Part shown: piece by piece, positions 8,737-17,185 of the stretch | How the letters are laid out: the number at the start of each line of letters is the position of its first letter | How positions within the stretch are numbered: the first letter of the stretch is position 1 | NCBI RefSeq assembly: GCF_003391395.1 | Contig: NZ_CP024190.1 | Coordinates: 992,001 to 1,056,000 of the forward strand | Origin: Mycobacterium marinum | GTDB taxonomy: Bacteria; Actinomycetota; Actinomycetes; Mycobacteriales; Mycobacteriaceae | Direction of reading: 5' to 3' | DNA: 64,000 nt | Notes under the pieces: model-generated | Told to the model about the DNA's origin: nothing | Databases searched by the model: none | What the model saw: the letters and a program-made list of their open reading frames with translations, nothing else | Position numbers and translations under genes: made by a program

Positions 8737-9744
8737 CTAGCTGTTGGGCATGCGCACCACTTGCGCCGCATAGCTCAACCCGGCGCCGTAGCCGATCAGC
8801 AGCGCCAGATCGCCCGGCTTGGCCGCACCGGTGGCCAGTAACTCGGCCATTGCCAACGGTATGGAAGCCGCCGAGGTATTTCCGGTGTGCTCGATGTCAT
8901 TGGCGATAACCGCATCCGGGCGCAGCTGCAGGTTCTTGGTCAGCAGCTCGTTGATGCGGCTGTTGGCCTGGTGCGGGATGAACACGTCGATCTCGTCGGG
9001 CTTGACCCCGGCCGCGTCCATCGCCTGTTGTCCGACCTTGCCCATCTCGAACGCTGCCCAGCGAAAAACGGCGGTGCCCTCCATGCGCAGGAACGGGCGC
9101 GGACCGGCCGGGTTCTCGGCGTGGCTGATCCAGTCGATGTCCTGCCGGATGGCCGCGGCCTGTTCGCCGTCACTACCCCACACCGTGGGACCAATCCCCT
9201 GAATCGGGCTGTGGCCCACCAGCACTGAGGCGGCGCCGTCGGCGAAGATGAAGCAGTTGCTCCGGTCGGTCATGTCCACCGTGGGGGACAGTTTCTCGGT
9301 GCCGATCACCAGTATTGTGGCGGCGCTGCCGCCCCGGATCATGTCGGCCGCAATGCCGAGCGCATGCCCGAAGCCCGAACAGCCCGCCGAGATGTCGAAT
9401 GCGGGAACGTTCTGGCAGCCCAACGCTGCCGCGACGATCGGGGCGCAGGCGGGTGTCTGCAGAAAGTGCGTGCTGGTAGCGACGATCACACCGTCGATGT
9501 CAGACCCGGTGAGCGCGGCTTTGGCAATCGCCTCCCGGCTCGCCTCAATGGCCATCGAAGCCGCCGACTCCTCGGGAGCGGCGAACCGGCGCGTTTTGAT
9601 TCCGGTACGGGAGTAGATCCATTCGTCGGAAGAGTCGATGTTCTCGCAAATTTCGTCGTTGGTGACCACACGCGTGGGCCGGTAGGCCCCCACACTGAGC
9701 AATCCGACGCTGCTAATCCCACTGGTGGTGGCGATCTCCGTCAT
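8737..9744 (-). CDS. fabH: 3-oxoacyl-ACP synthase III FabH
   Basis: 335 residues, the length of mycobacterial FabH. The catalytic triad is complete: Cys122 in DISAGCSGFGHAL, His258 in FIPHQANSRI and Asn289 in EHTGNTSAAS. It condenses long acyl-CoA with malonyl-AcpM and so links FAS-I to FAS-II in mycolic acid synthesis. It is transcribed leftward and is separated by about 100 bases from menA, which lies upstream in the same direction. Confidence 0.97.
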   Translation of the reverse strand: MTEIATTSGISSVGLLSVGAYRPTRVVTNDEICENIDSSDEWIYSRTGIKTRRFAAPEESAASMAIEASREAIAKAALTGSDIDGVIVATSTHFLQTPACAPIVAAALGCQNVPAFDISAGCSGFGHALGIAADMIRGGSAATILVIGTEKLSPTVDMTDRSNCFIFADGAASVLVGHSPIQGIGPTVWGSDGEQAAAIRQDIDWISHAENPAGPRPFLRMEGTAVFRWAAFEMGKVGQQAMDAAGVKPDEIDVFIPHQANSRINELLTKNLQLRPDAVIANDIEHTGNTSAASIPLAMAELLATGAAKPGDLALLIGYGAGLSYAAQVVRMPNS

Positions 9745-9842
9745 ACCCGTCCTCGGTTGGTGTTATGCACAGTGTGCTCCCATGGCGGCGACTCGCCCAA
9801 AACGCCCGTCGTCGGCGCGCAGTCGAAGCCGCTGCAGCACGG

Positions 9843-10718
9843 TCACGCGGCCAACGCTAGCGCCGCCGACATCGCGATCGCCCACACCATCATCGCCAGC
9901 CCGGTATCGCGAAGCACCGGGATCAGCGCGGCGCCGCCGCGGCCCGCTCGCACCGGGGCCGCGGCACGCAGGGCCAGCGGTGTCGCCAGCAGGCCCACGG
10001 CGCACCACGGTGTCGCCAACATCAGCGCCAGGGTCAGCACCGCGGCGGTGACCAGCAGCGCCTGATACAGCACGCGGGTACGCGCGTCGCCCAGCCGCAC
10101 GGCCAGGGTGATCTTGTGCGACTGCGCATCGGTGGGAATGTCGCGCAGGTTGTTGGCGACCAGTACCGCTGACGACAGCGCGCCCGTGGCCACCGCCAGC
10201 GCCAACCCCACCCAATTAACCCGCAGCGCTTGCGTGTACTGGGTGCCCAGCACGGCTACCAGGCCGAAAAACACGAACACCGCGACCTCGCCGAGGCCCG
10301 AATAGCCGTAGGGCCTGGAGCCGCCGGTGTACAGCCAGGCTCCGGCGATACAGCCGGCGCCGACCGCAATCAGCCACGGTGCGCTGGCCACCGCCAGGGC
10401 CAGCCCGGCGGCCGCGCCGATCATCAGGCTCACAATGGCCGCGATCAGCACCGAGCGCGGGGTCGCCAGTCGCGAGCCGACCAACCGCATCGGCCCGGTC
10501 CGGTCGTCGTCGGTGCCGCGAATGCCGTCGGAGTAGTCGTTGGCGTAGTTGACGCCAACGGTCAATGCGACCGCGACAACCAGTGCCAACAGGGCTTTCC
10601 ACCACACGGCGGCGTGCAGCCAGGCTGCGGCGCCGGTGCCGGCGACCACCGGAGCCACGGCGTTGGGCAGGGTACGGGGACGCGCACCGGAGATCCACTG
10701 CGCAATATTGGCCACCAT
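9843..10718 (-). CDS. menA: 1,4-dihydroxy-2-naphthoate polyprenyltransferase MenA
   Basis: 291 residues from ATG 10718. The frame is open to 10769, but the N-terminus IAQWISGARPRTLPNAVAPV is where family members begin. The first Asp-rich motif is NYANDYSDGIRG and the second DIPTDAQSHKITLAVRLG. Both bind magnesium-diphosphate in UbiA-fold prenyltransferases. About eight hydrophobic segments follow. It joins the polyprenyl chain to dihydroxynaphthoate to give demethylmenaquinone. It diverges from the phosphorylase gene, and the 40-base gap must hold both promoters. Confidence 0.96.
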   Translation of the reverse strand: MVANIAQWISGARPRTLPNAVAPVVAGTGAAAWLHAAVWWKALLALVVAVALTVGVNYANDYSDGIRGTDDDRTGPMRLVGSRLATPRSVLIAAIVSLMIGAAAGLALAVASAPWLIAVGAGCIAGAWLYTGGSRPYGYSGLGEVAVFVFFGLVAVLGTQYTQALRVNWVGLALAVATGALSSAVLVANNLRDIPTDAQSHKITLAVRLGDARTRVLYQALLVTAAVLTLALMLATPWCAVGLLATPLALRAAAPVRAGRGGAALIPVLRDTGLAMMVWAIAMSAALALAA

Positions 10719-10758
10719 GGCATCCTGCCGCGGCCCGCGCTGACGATCGCATGGGGGC

Positions 10759-11553
10759 ATGCACAACAATGAGCCGATGCTCGCAGTGATCGGCGGTAGC
10801 GGCTTCTATAGCTTCTTTGAGTCCGATATACGAACCGTCAATCCAGACACCCCGTACGGCCGGCCCAGCGCCCCGATCACGATCGGCGCGGTGGGGGAGC
10901 ACGAAGTCGCGTTTCTGCCCCGCCACGGAGCAAGCCACCAGTACTCGGCGCACACCGTGCCGTACCGGGCCAACATGTGGGCGCTGCGAGCGCTCGGTGC
11001 GCGGCGAGTGTTCGCCCCATGCGCCGTCGGCAGCCTGAACCCTCGGCTCGGGCCGGGCACGGTCGTCGTGCCTGACCAGCTGGTCGATCGAACCCGCGGG
11101 CGGGCCGACACGTACTTCGACTCCGGCGGTGTGCATGCCGCCTTCGCCGATCCCTACTGCCCGACGCTGCGCAGCGCGGTCACCGACCTGCCCGACGTGG
11201 TCGACGGCGCCACCATGGTGGTGATCCAGGGCCCCCGGTTTTCCACCCGCGCGGAAAGCCGATGGTTTGCCGGCGCCGGGTTCAGCCTGGTCAATATGAC
11301 CGGCTACCCGGAGGCGGTGCTCGCCCGTGAACTTGAACTGTGCTACGCGGCAGTCGCTTTGGTGACTGACGTGGATGCTGGCGTTGCGGTCGGTGAGGGT
11401 GTCAAGGCCGCCGACGTTTTCGCCGAATTCGGGGAGAACATCGAGATGCTCAAAAAGCTGGTCCGTGCCGGGATCGGGCGGGTGGCCGCCGAACGCGCGT
11501 GCACGCACTGTCTGATGCACGCCGGTGTCACGCTGCCGTTCGAGTTGCCATGA
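10759..11553 (+). CDS. S-methyl-5'-thioadenosine phosphorylase (Rv0535-like)
   Basis: 264 residues. It has the purine nucleoside phosphorylase/MTAP fold, with the phosphate-binding N-terminus AVIGGSGFYSF, PRHGASHQYSAHTVPYRANMWAL, and the substrate region GPRFSTRAESRWF plus NMTGYPEAVLARE. It cleaves methylthioadenosine from polyamine and SAM metabolism to adenine and methylthioribose-1-phosphate. M. tuberculosis Rv0535, annotated pnp, is the apparent counterpart. ATG 10759 gives the family length; ATG 10777 is an alternative. The stop overlaps the next start as ATGA. Confidence 0.93.
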   Translation: MHNNEPMLAVIGGSGFYSFFESDIRTVNPDTPYGRPSAPITIGAVGEHEVAFLPRHGASHQYSAHTVPYRANMWALRALGARRVFAPCAVGSLNPRLGPGTVVVPDQLVDRTRGRADTYFDSGGVHAAFADPYCPTLRSAVTDLPDVVDGATMVVIQGPRFSTRAESRWFAGAGFSLVNMTGYPEAVLARELELCYAAVALVTDVDAGVAVGEGVKAADVFAEFGENIEMLKKLVRAGIGRVAAERACTHCLMHAGVTLPFELP

Positions 11554-12590
11554 AGGTGCTGCTGACCGGCGCGGCCGGTTTCATCGGATCCCGGGTCGGC
11601 GCCGCACTCAGTGCCGCGGGCCACGAGGTTGTCGGCGTCGACGTATTGTTGCCCGCCGCCCACGGACCGAATCCGGTGCTACCGCCCGGGTGCCATCGGG
11701 TCGATGTCCGGGATGCCGATGCGATGGCGCCCCTGCTGGCCGGTGTGGACCTGGTGTGTCATCAGGCGGCGATGGTGGGCGCGGGGGTCGATGCGGCCGA
11801 CGCGCCCGCATACGGTGGCCACAACGACCTGGCCACCACGGTATTGCTGGCACAGATGTTCGCCGCCGGCGTACGTCGTCTTGTCCTCGCATCCTCGATG
11901 GTGGTGTACGGACAGGGACGTTACGACTGTCCCGAGCACGGCCGGATCGACCCGTTGCCACGGCGGCACAGCGATCTTGATGCCGGCGTGTTTGAGCACC
12001 GCTGCCCACTGTGTGCGGAGCCGGTCAGGTGGCGGCTGGTGGGTGAGGAGGCCGAGCTGCGGCCGCGCAGCCTCTATGCGGCCAGCAAGACGGCACAAGA
12101 GCACTACGCGCTGGCGTGGTCGGAGTCGACCGGGGGTTCGGTGGTGGCGCTGCGCTATCACAACGTCTACGGCCCCGGGATGCCGCGCGACACCCCCTAT
12201 TCGGGGGTGGCGGCGATATTTCGTTCGTCACTGGAAAAGGGCGAACCGCCGAAGGTCTTCGAGGACGGCGGTCAGATGCGTGACTTCGTGCACGTCGACG
12301 ATATCGCCGCCGCGAACCTGGCCGCGGCGCAGCTGGGTGAGGTGGATCGACACGGCTTTGTGGCGGCGAACGTCTGTTCCGGGCGCCCCATCTCGATCCT
12401 GCAGGTGGCCAGCGCGCTGTGCCAGGCGCGCGGCGACGCACTGTCGCCGGTCATCACCGGGCAGTACCGCAGCGGCGACGTGCGACACATCGTGGCCGAT
12501 CCGTCGCGAGCCGCCGAGGTGCTGGGTTTCCGTGCCGCCGTGGAGCCACTCGAGGGTTTGCGCGGCTTCGCTTTCGCGCCGCTTCGTTAG
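11550..12590 (+). CDS. galE3: NAD-dependent sugar-nucleotide epimerase/dehydratase (GalE3-like)
   Basis: 346 residues from ATG 11550, which overlaps the phosphorylase stop. The frame is open to 11499, but the Rossmann motif VLLTGAAGFIGSR must be near the N-terminus. The catalytic YxxxK is in LYAASKTAQEHY. A Cys-containing insert FEHRCPLCAEP (about residues 150-160) could bind a metal and is unusual for plain GalE proteins. The family is the extended SDR of UDP-sugar 4-epimerases. The exact substrate is uncertain. It converges with the membrane-protein gene after 7 bases. Confidence 0.88.
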   Translation: MKVLLTGAAGFIGSRVGAALSAAGHEVVGVDVLLPAAHGPNPVLPPGCHRVDVRDADAMAPLLAGVDLVCHQAAMVGAGVDAADAPAYGGHNDLATTVLLAQMFAAGVRRLVLASSMVVYGQGRYDCPEHGRIDPLPRRHSDLDAGVFEHRCPLCAEPVRWRLVGEEAELRPRSLYAASKTAQEHYALAWSESTGGSVVALRYHNVYGPGMPRDTPYSGVAAIFRSSLEKGEPPKVFEDGGQMRDFVHVDDIAAANLAAAQLGEVDRHGFVAANVCSGRPISILQVASALCQARGDALSPVITGQYRSGDVRHIVADPSRAAEVLGFRAAVEPLEGLRGFAFAPLR

Positions 12591-12597
12591 CGGCGGT

Positions 12598-14265
12598 CTA
12601 GGACGGGTCGTCGGGTCGCCGGTAGATCTTTGGCGGCAAGGGGCCGGTGGATTCCCCGGAGCGGAAGATCCGCGGCGCCCGACCCGGCCCGGACAAAACG
12701 GTGGTGGGCGCGTCGTCGTGGGCATCGAGCTCGGCCGGGCTGCGAAATTGGGTTGTCTGGGCCTCCGATGGGACGGCGGCCCCGCCGAGGGCCGGCCCGG
12801 GTTGGCCGGTACCGCGCTGGCGCCGCCGCGGGCGCCCCGGTTGTTTGGTCTGCGTTGCTGAGCGTCGCCCGCTGATGATGACCGCGACGACGATGCCCAG
12901 CGCCAGGCCGCACAGGGTCACGTCGAAGGTGCTGGTGATCTGCTGGGCGAGATTGTTTCCGTAGACCGGGTTGGGCCGCGCGTCCGGTGACGCCGCGAAC
13001 CGGGGGGCGAGCACTACGCCCACGATGACGCGAGAAACGGTCAGGGTGAGCAGAAATCCGCATAGCGACGAGATCAGCCGGGCCGGTAGCGCCTGATTGA
13101 CCAGGTTGATCCGAAGCCAGAACGCCAGCACCGCGGTAACCAGATCGAACGCGGCCAACGTCATGGTGTCGTATCGCGAGTAGGGGAAGTTCAACATCAC
13201 CGCGGTGCTCAGATCGGTGAGCCTCATCACCACCGACCCCAGGCACCATACGGCGATGAGCAGCAGCCCGTTTCGGGCCGCTGCCCGCCAAATGTCCCTA
13301 CCGATCGGATGAGTGTGGGAGCGCACCAGCGCCATTGGCGCAAAAATCGCTGCGCCCGCCGCCCAGACCAGGTAGCCCTCGTATCCGACCCCGGCCGTCG
13401 ACGTGTTCTGCGCGATGCCGTGAAATGCGTCGATCTCGCGGCCGACGGGAAGGACCCACACGATGATTCCCGCGATCATGGCCGATGCGCCGAGCGCGAT
13501 GGTGGGCAGCTGGTATTCCCTGGTGCCCTTGAGCAGCCACCGGGATGCGACGAGGACCGCGACGAGCGCGACCACTCCGTAGACCAGCGCCGTGTCGATC
13601 ACCGCGATGTTCTGCCTGCCGAAGCCCGATGCCGAGTTCGTCGGTTGCAGCGCGTACCGCACCCGCCAGGCCAGGTTGAAGCCGGAGCTGAGCGCCGCAC
13701 CGAACATCGATGCGTAGCCCAGGATTCGGGCGGTGAACAGCCAGTTGTCGTAGTTCTCGTTGTCGCCGGGCTGGCCGGTGCTCACCGGCTGTGCGCACAG
13801 CATCGCGCCGGCGATTCCCAGCCAGCCGCCCGGCCCGACACCGCCGGGCACGTTGACGGTGCCACCGGATCGGATCGTCTGGAAGATGTCGTAGACGACG
13901 AACGCCAACAGCAGCAGCAGATAGGGGATGTTGAGCCCGAGACGCAGCCGGTTGGTCGCGGTGGGAGCAAATCGGGTGCCAGACAGCCGCCAGGGCCCCA
14001 CATAGGGCACCGCGATGGCGATCAGGGACAGCAGCGTGACCGCCAGCAGCACCGCCAGCACGTAGTTGCTGCTGCCCGGGATGCGAAAGCCGAAGTAGAG
14101 GTTCCACGGGAAGAACACCGCCAGTACCAGCAGTGCTCCACCGGTCAGGTCCCGGACCATGTTTCGCCGGTACGCCAGGTCGGGTGTCAACTGTCCGGAC
14201 TGCCCTTGTTGCGGTTGCGCACCCGCAATGGGGCCGGTAGGCGTGTCGTCGCTGCCCAGACTCAC
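12598..14265 (-). CDS. Polytopic membrane protein, Rv0537c-like
   Basis: 555 residues with roughly ten to twelve hydrophobic helices and a Gln/Gly-rich N-terminal tail. A C-terminal cytoplasmic tail of about 90 residues is rich in Arg, Pro and Ala (PGRPRRRQRGTGQPGPAL). No enzymatic motif is recognisable. Repeated conserved-looking stretches such as GDNENYDNWLFTARILGY lie in the outside loops. It diverges from the repeat-rich surface protein gene across a 311-base gap, which suggests shared regulation. Confidence 0.82.
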   Translation of the reverse strand: MSLGSDDTPTGPIAGAQPQQGQSGQLTPDLAYRRNMVRDLTGGALLVLAVFFPWNLYFGFRIPGSSNYVLAVLLAVTLLSLIAIAVPYVGPWRLSGTRFAPTATNRLRLGLNIPYLLLLLAFVVYDIFQTIRSGGTVNVPGGVGPGGWLGIAGAMLCAQPVSTGQPGDNENYDNWLFTARILGYASMFGAALSSGFNLAWRVRYALQPTNSASGFGRQNIAVIDTALVYGVVALVAVLVASRWLLKGTREYQLPTIALGASAMIAGIIVWVLPVGREIDAFHGIAQNTSTAGVGYEGYLVWAAGAAIFAPMALVRSHTHPIGRDIWRAAARNGLLLIAVWCLGSVVMRLTDLSTAVMLNFPYSRYDTMTLAAFDLVTAVLAFWLRINLVNQALPARLISSLCGFLLTLTVSRVIVGVVLAPRFAASPDARPNPVYGNNLAQQITSTFDVTLCGLALGIVVAVIISGRRSATQTKQPGRPRRRQRGTGQPGPALGGAAVPSEAQTTQFRSPAELDAHDDAPTTVLSGPGRAPRIFRSGESTGPLPPKIYRRPDDPS

Positions 14266-14576
14266 GGTGTCCCCCAGGGATCGAGGTAGGTTACGTATTG
14301 CTCCGGCTTGGTCCGGCGGTGGGGGAACCCCCTGACGGACCCGCTGCGTTGTTCGATTGCGAACATATTCTCCATTCGGACGACGCGGCAGTGGCTGAGA
14401 TCGAGTGATCCGCGGACGGGTTCCGTGGTGAGCGTTCCCGAACCGTTCGGGAATCCGGTTACGCTGCGCTCAGGGGCAACCTTGTCGCTCGAATGACGAA
14501 TACAGCCGACGGTATCGCAGTGTAATGATGCCGGACATTGCTGGTTGCGGGGTGGCCAGCCGAAGGAGAACCGCAA
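14266..14576. other. Divergent intergenic region between the membrane-protein and surface-protein genes
   Basis: About 310 bases with no convincing gene. The notable elements are the 19-base palindrome at 14435-14453 and a GGGGGAACCCCC run at 14321-14332. A ribosome site for the rightward gene (aaggagaa, 14563-14570) closes the region. Confidence 0.6.
14435..14453. promoter_or_regulatory. Perfect 19-bp palindrome, putative operator
   Basis: Reads ttcccgaaccgttcgggaa: 8-base arms around ccg. It sits between two divergent genes, a usual place for a dimeric regulator's binding site. The cognate regulator is unknown; the element could also be an RNA hairpin. Confidence 0.45.
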
Positions 14577-16499
14577 ATGGACGTCGTGTTGGGGGTTGCG
14601 ATCGCAGGTCCGATCGCACGCTTGGCGCTCGTCGGGGCGGCCGCCGAAGGCAGTGCCGTGATCGACCAATCCTCGGTAGATCTGGCCGAAGGCCCTGTCG
14701 CGGTGCTGACCGAAACCATAGTCGGCACGAACCAGTTGCTGGCCGACGAGGGACACCACCTGGTCGCCACTCGGTTGTGCTGGTCGGATCAGGACAGGGC
14801 TGAGGACCTGCGCCGGGCGCTCGACGATTCCGGCGTCCTCGATGTCGCCGTACTGTCGGAGTCCGAGGCCGTCACCGCGCTGCTCGGCCCGGCGCACGCC
14901 GGCTCCGCCGTGTTGCTGGTCGGCGAGGAGACCGCCAGCCTGTCGGTGCTGGGGGGAGGGGACGCGCCGCCGACGATGCTGGCCGCCGCGCCGGTTGAAG
15001 GCGACGCGACATCCACTTTCGACACGCTGATGGCCCACCTCGATGACCAGGGCGGTGCGCCCGGTGAGGTGCTGCTGGTGGGCTCCTCAGAACACACCAC
15101 GGTGATTGCCGACCAGTTTCGTGACGCCTCGACCATGCGTGTGGAGGTTCCCGAGGACCCGACGTTCGCGCTAGCCCGCGGCGCGGCGATGGCTGCCGCC
15201 GGGGCCGGTTCGACGATGGCTCAGCAGGTCTTGGGCGGCGATGCCGGCGAAGCAACCACCTATCTGCCCCCGGAGCTGGCCGCGACGGCGTCGGGCCAGG
15301 ACGAGGACGAACAGCTGGCCTATTCGCAAGCCGGCGAGAACGAGTTGCTGCCGGTCACGGGCGCGGATGAGTACGGCGACTATGGCCCCGACGATGACGA
15401 ATTCGCCGATGACTACGACAACGAAGCGCCCGCGGGTACGCGGCTCAGTTCACGGTCTTTGCTGATCAGCAACGCTGTGGTGGCGTTCGCTGTGATCGGG
15501 TTCGCGTCGCTGGCGGTTGCGGTGGCGGTCGCGATCCGGCCGACCGCGGCGTCAGAGCCGGTCGAGGGGCATCAAAACGCGCAGCCGGGTAAGTTCATGC
15601 CGCTGTTGCCGACTCAACAGCAGGCGCCGGTCCCGCCGCCACCGCCAGACGCGCCCACCGCCGGGTTCCAGGGCGGCACGATTCCGACCGTGCAGGGCGT
15701 AGTTCCCAGGCAGGCGACACCGACCGTGCCGGCGCCGGTTGCGCCGGCCCCGGCGCCGGCCCCGGGTGTGGTGCCCGCTCCGATCCCGCTGCCGATCCCG
15801 ATCATCATTCCGCCCTGGCCGAATTGGTCGCCGGGGATGCCTACCCCGTCGACCGTGACGGTGACTCCAACCACGCCGACTACCACCGCGCCGTCGACGG
15901 TGACCCCGACCACCCCGACTACTACCGCGCCGTCGACGGTGACCCCGACCACGCCGACTACCACCGCGCCGTCGACGGTCACCCCGACCACGCCGACTAC
16001 CACCGCGCCGTCGACGGTGATCACCCCGACGACGACCGCGCCGATCACGCCGACAACGATCGCCCCGACGACGGTTAACCCGACGACCGTCGCCCCGACG
16101 ACACAGCAGACCGTGGTCCCGCAGCCGACCCAGGAGACGGTCGCCCCGCAGCCGACGCAGCAGACCGTCGCCCCGCAGCCGACCATCGCGCCGCAGCCCA
16201 CGCAGCAGGCTCCCGAGCCGCCGTCCGGGGGCAGCAGTGGTGGCTCCTCCGGTGGGGGCTCGTCTTCTGGTGGTGGTTCGTCTTCTGGTGGTGGTTCGTC
16301 TTCTGGTGGTGGTTCGTCTTCTGGTGGTGGTTCGTCTTCTGGTGGTGGTTCGTCTTCTGGTGGTGGTTCGTCTTCTGGTGGTGGTTCGTCTTCTGGTGGT
16401 GGTTCGTCTTCTGGTGGTGGTTCGTCTTCTGGTGGTGGTTCGTCTTCTGGTGGTGGTTCGTCTTCTGGTGGTGGTTCGTCCTCTGGTGAGGGCTCCTAG
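14577..16499 (+). CDS. Membrane-anchored Pro/Thr- and Ser/Gly-repeat surface protein (Rv0538-like)
   Basis: 640 residues from ATG 14577, preceded by the ribosome site aaggagaa 6 bases upstream; an in-frame start at 14538 lacks one. Residues 1-230 form a folded domain beginning DVVLGVAIAGPIARLALVG that resembles actin/Hsp70-type beta motifs; this is only a resemblance. After an acidic linker, a single transmembrane helix lies at about 292-321 (NAVVAFAVIGFASLAVAVAVAI). The rest is low-complexity: a Pro-rich segment, a Thr/Pro stalk built of 13-residue repeats, Gln/Pro repeats, and a C-terminal run of SSSGGG units. The stalk looks able to cross the cell wall and could be O-mannosylated. Confidence 0.85.
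   Translation: MDVVLGVAIAGPIARLALVGAAAEGSAVIDQSSVDLAEGPVAVLTETIVGTNQLLADEGHHLVATRLCWSDQDRAEDLRRALDDSGVLDVAVLSESEAVTALLGPAHAGSAVLLVGEETASLSVLGGGDAPPTMLAAAPVEGDATSTFDTLMAHLDDQGGAPGEVLLVGSSEHTTVIADQFRDASTMRVEVPEDPTFALARGAAMAAAGAGSTMAQQVLGGDAGEATTYLPPELAATASGQDEDEQLAYSQAGENELLPVTGADEYGDYGPDDDEFADDYDNEAPAGTRLSSRSLLISNAVVAFAVIGFASLAVAVAVAIRPTAASEPVEGHQNAQPGKFMPLLPTQQQAPVPPPPPDAPTAGFQGGTIPTVQGVVPRQATPTVPAPVAPAPAPAPGVVPAPIPLPIPIIIPPWPNWSPGMPTPSTVTVTPTTPTTTAPSTVTPTTPTTTAPSTVTPTTPTTTAPSTVTPTTPTTTAPSTVITPTTTAPITPTTIAPTTVNPTTVAPTTQQTVVPQPTQETVAPQPTQQTVAPQPTIAPQPTQQAPEPPSGGSSGGSSGGGSSSGGGSSSGGGSSSGGGSSSGGGSSSGGGSSSGGGSSSGGGSSSGGGSSSGGGSSSGGGSSSGGGSSSGGGSSSGEGS
15852..16020 (+). repeat. 39-bp tandem repeat encoding a Thr/Pro stalk
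   Basis: The marker ccgtcgacgg recurs at 15891, 15930, 15969 and 16008, giving an exact 39-base period, with a diverged partial unit upstream. Each unit encodes 13 residues of the type TVTPTTPTTTAPS. Units differ only at scattered third positions, so they were duplicated fairly recently. Confidence 0.9.
16260..16475 (+). repeat. 12 tandem copies of an 18-bp unit encoding SSSGGG
   Basis: The unit tcgtcttctggtggtggt is repeated 12 times with no substitution that I can see, followed by one diverged copy that ends the protein. The T-ending codons are unlike the GC-rich third positions around them. Because the unit is a multiple of three, copy-number change would alter length without a frameshift. 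Confidence 0.92.
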
Positions 16500-16528
16500 C
16501 GGCGCTGCTCAACCCCTAAGGTCGGTGC

Positions 16529-17185
16529 ATGCCAGGCGAAACGGTGACAGTGGTCTTGCCCTGTCTCAACGAGGCAGAGTCGCTACCCGGGGTGCTGGCC
16601 GCCATTCCGGCTTCCTACCGGGCGCTGGTGGTCGACAACAACAGCACCGACGACACCGCGGCGGTGGCTGCCCGGCATGGCGCGGAGGTGGTTGCCGAGT
16701 CGCAGCCCGGCTACGGCGCGGCCGTGCACGCGGGTGTGGTGGCGGCGAAGACCCCGATTGTGGCGGTGATCGACGCGGACGGCTCGATGGATCCCGCCGA
16801 CCTTCCCCGGTTGGTCGCCGAACTCGACCGGGGCGCGGACCTGGTGACCGGTCGCCGGCGTCCGGTACCCGGCCTGCACTGGCCGTGGGTCGCCCGCATC
16901 GGCACGGTGGTGATGAGCTGGCGGCTGCGTACCCGCCACGGTCTGCCGGTGCATGACATCGCGCCCATGCGGGTGGCGCGCCGGGATGCCTTGCTCGCCC
17001 TGGGGGTGGTCGACCGGCGGTCGGGCTATCCGTTGGAGCTGCTGGTGCGCGCCGCCGCGGCGGGCTGGCGCGTGGTGGAGTTCGACGTCTCCTACGGTCC
17101 CCGGACCGGCGGGAAGTCCAAGGTCAGCGGTTCGTTGCGGGGCAGCATGATCGCGATCCTGGACTTCTGGAAGGTCATCTCGTGA
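16529..17185 (+). CDS. Family 2 glycosyltransferase (Rv0539-like)
   Basis: 218 residues. The GT-A fold is clear: TVVLPCLNEAESLPGVL at the N-terminus, VVDNNSTDDTA, and the metal-binding DxD in VAVIDADGSMDP. The length and C-terminal GKSKVSGSL stretch resemble dolichyl/polyprenyl-phosphate sugar synthases without a membrane domain. Its GTG/ATGA-type overlap with the next gene suggests that the two act together. The sugar and acceptor are unknown. Confidence 0.88.
   Translation: MPGETVTVVLPCLNEAESLPGVLAAIPASYRALVVDNNSTDDTAAVAARHGAEVVAESQPGYGAAVHAGVVAAKTPIVAVIDADGSMDPADLPRLVAELDRGADLVTGRRRPVPGLHWPWVARIGTVVMSWRLRTRHGLPVHDIAPMRVARRDALLALGVVDRRSGYPLELLVRAAAAGWRVVEFDVSYGPRTGGKSKVSGSLRGSMIAILDFWKVIS

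Noticed and set aside
16075..16512. Antisense frame with repeated NHHQKT across the Ser/Gly repeats
   Set aside because: It is only the complement of the 18-bp repeat; no start context or homology.
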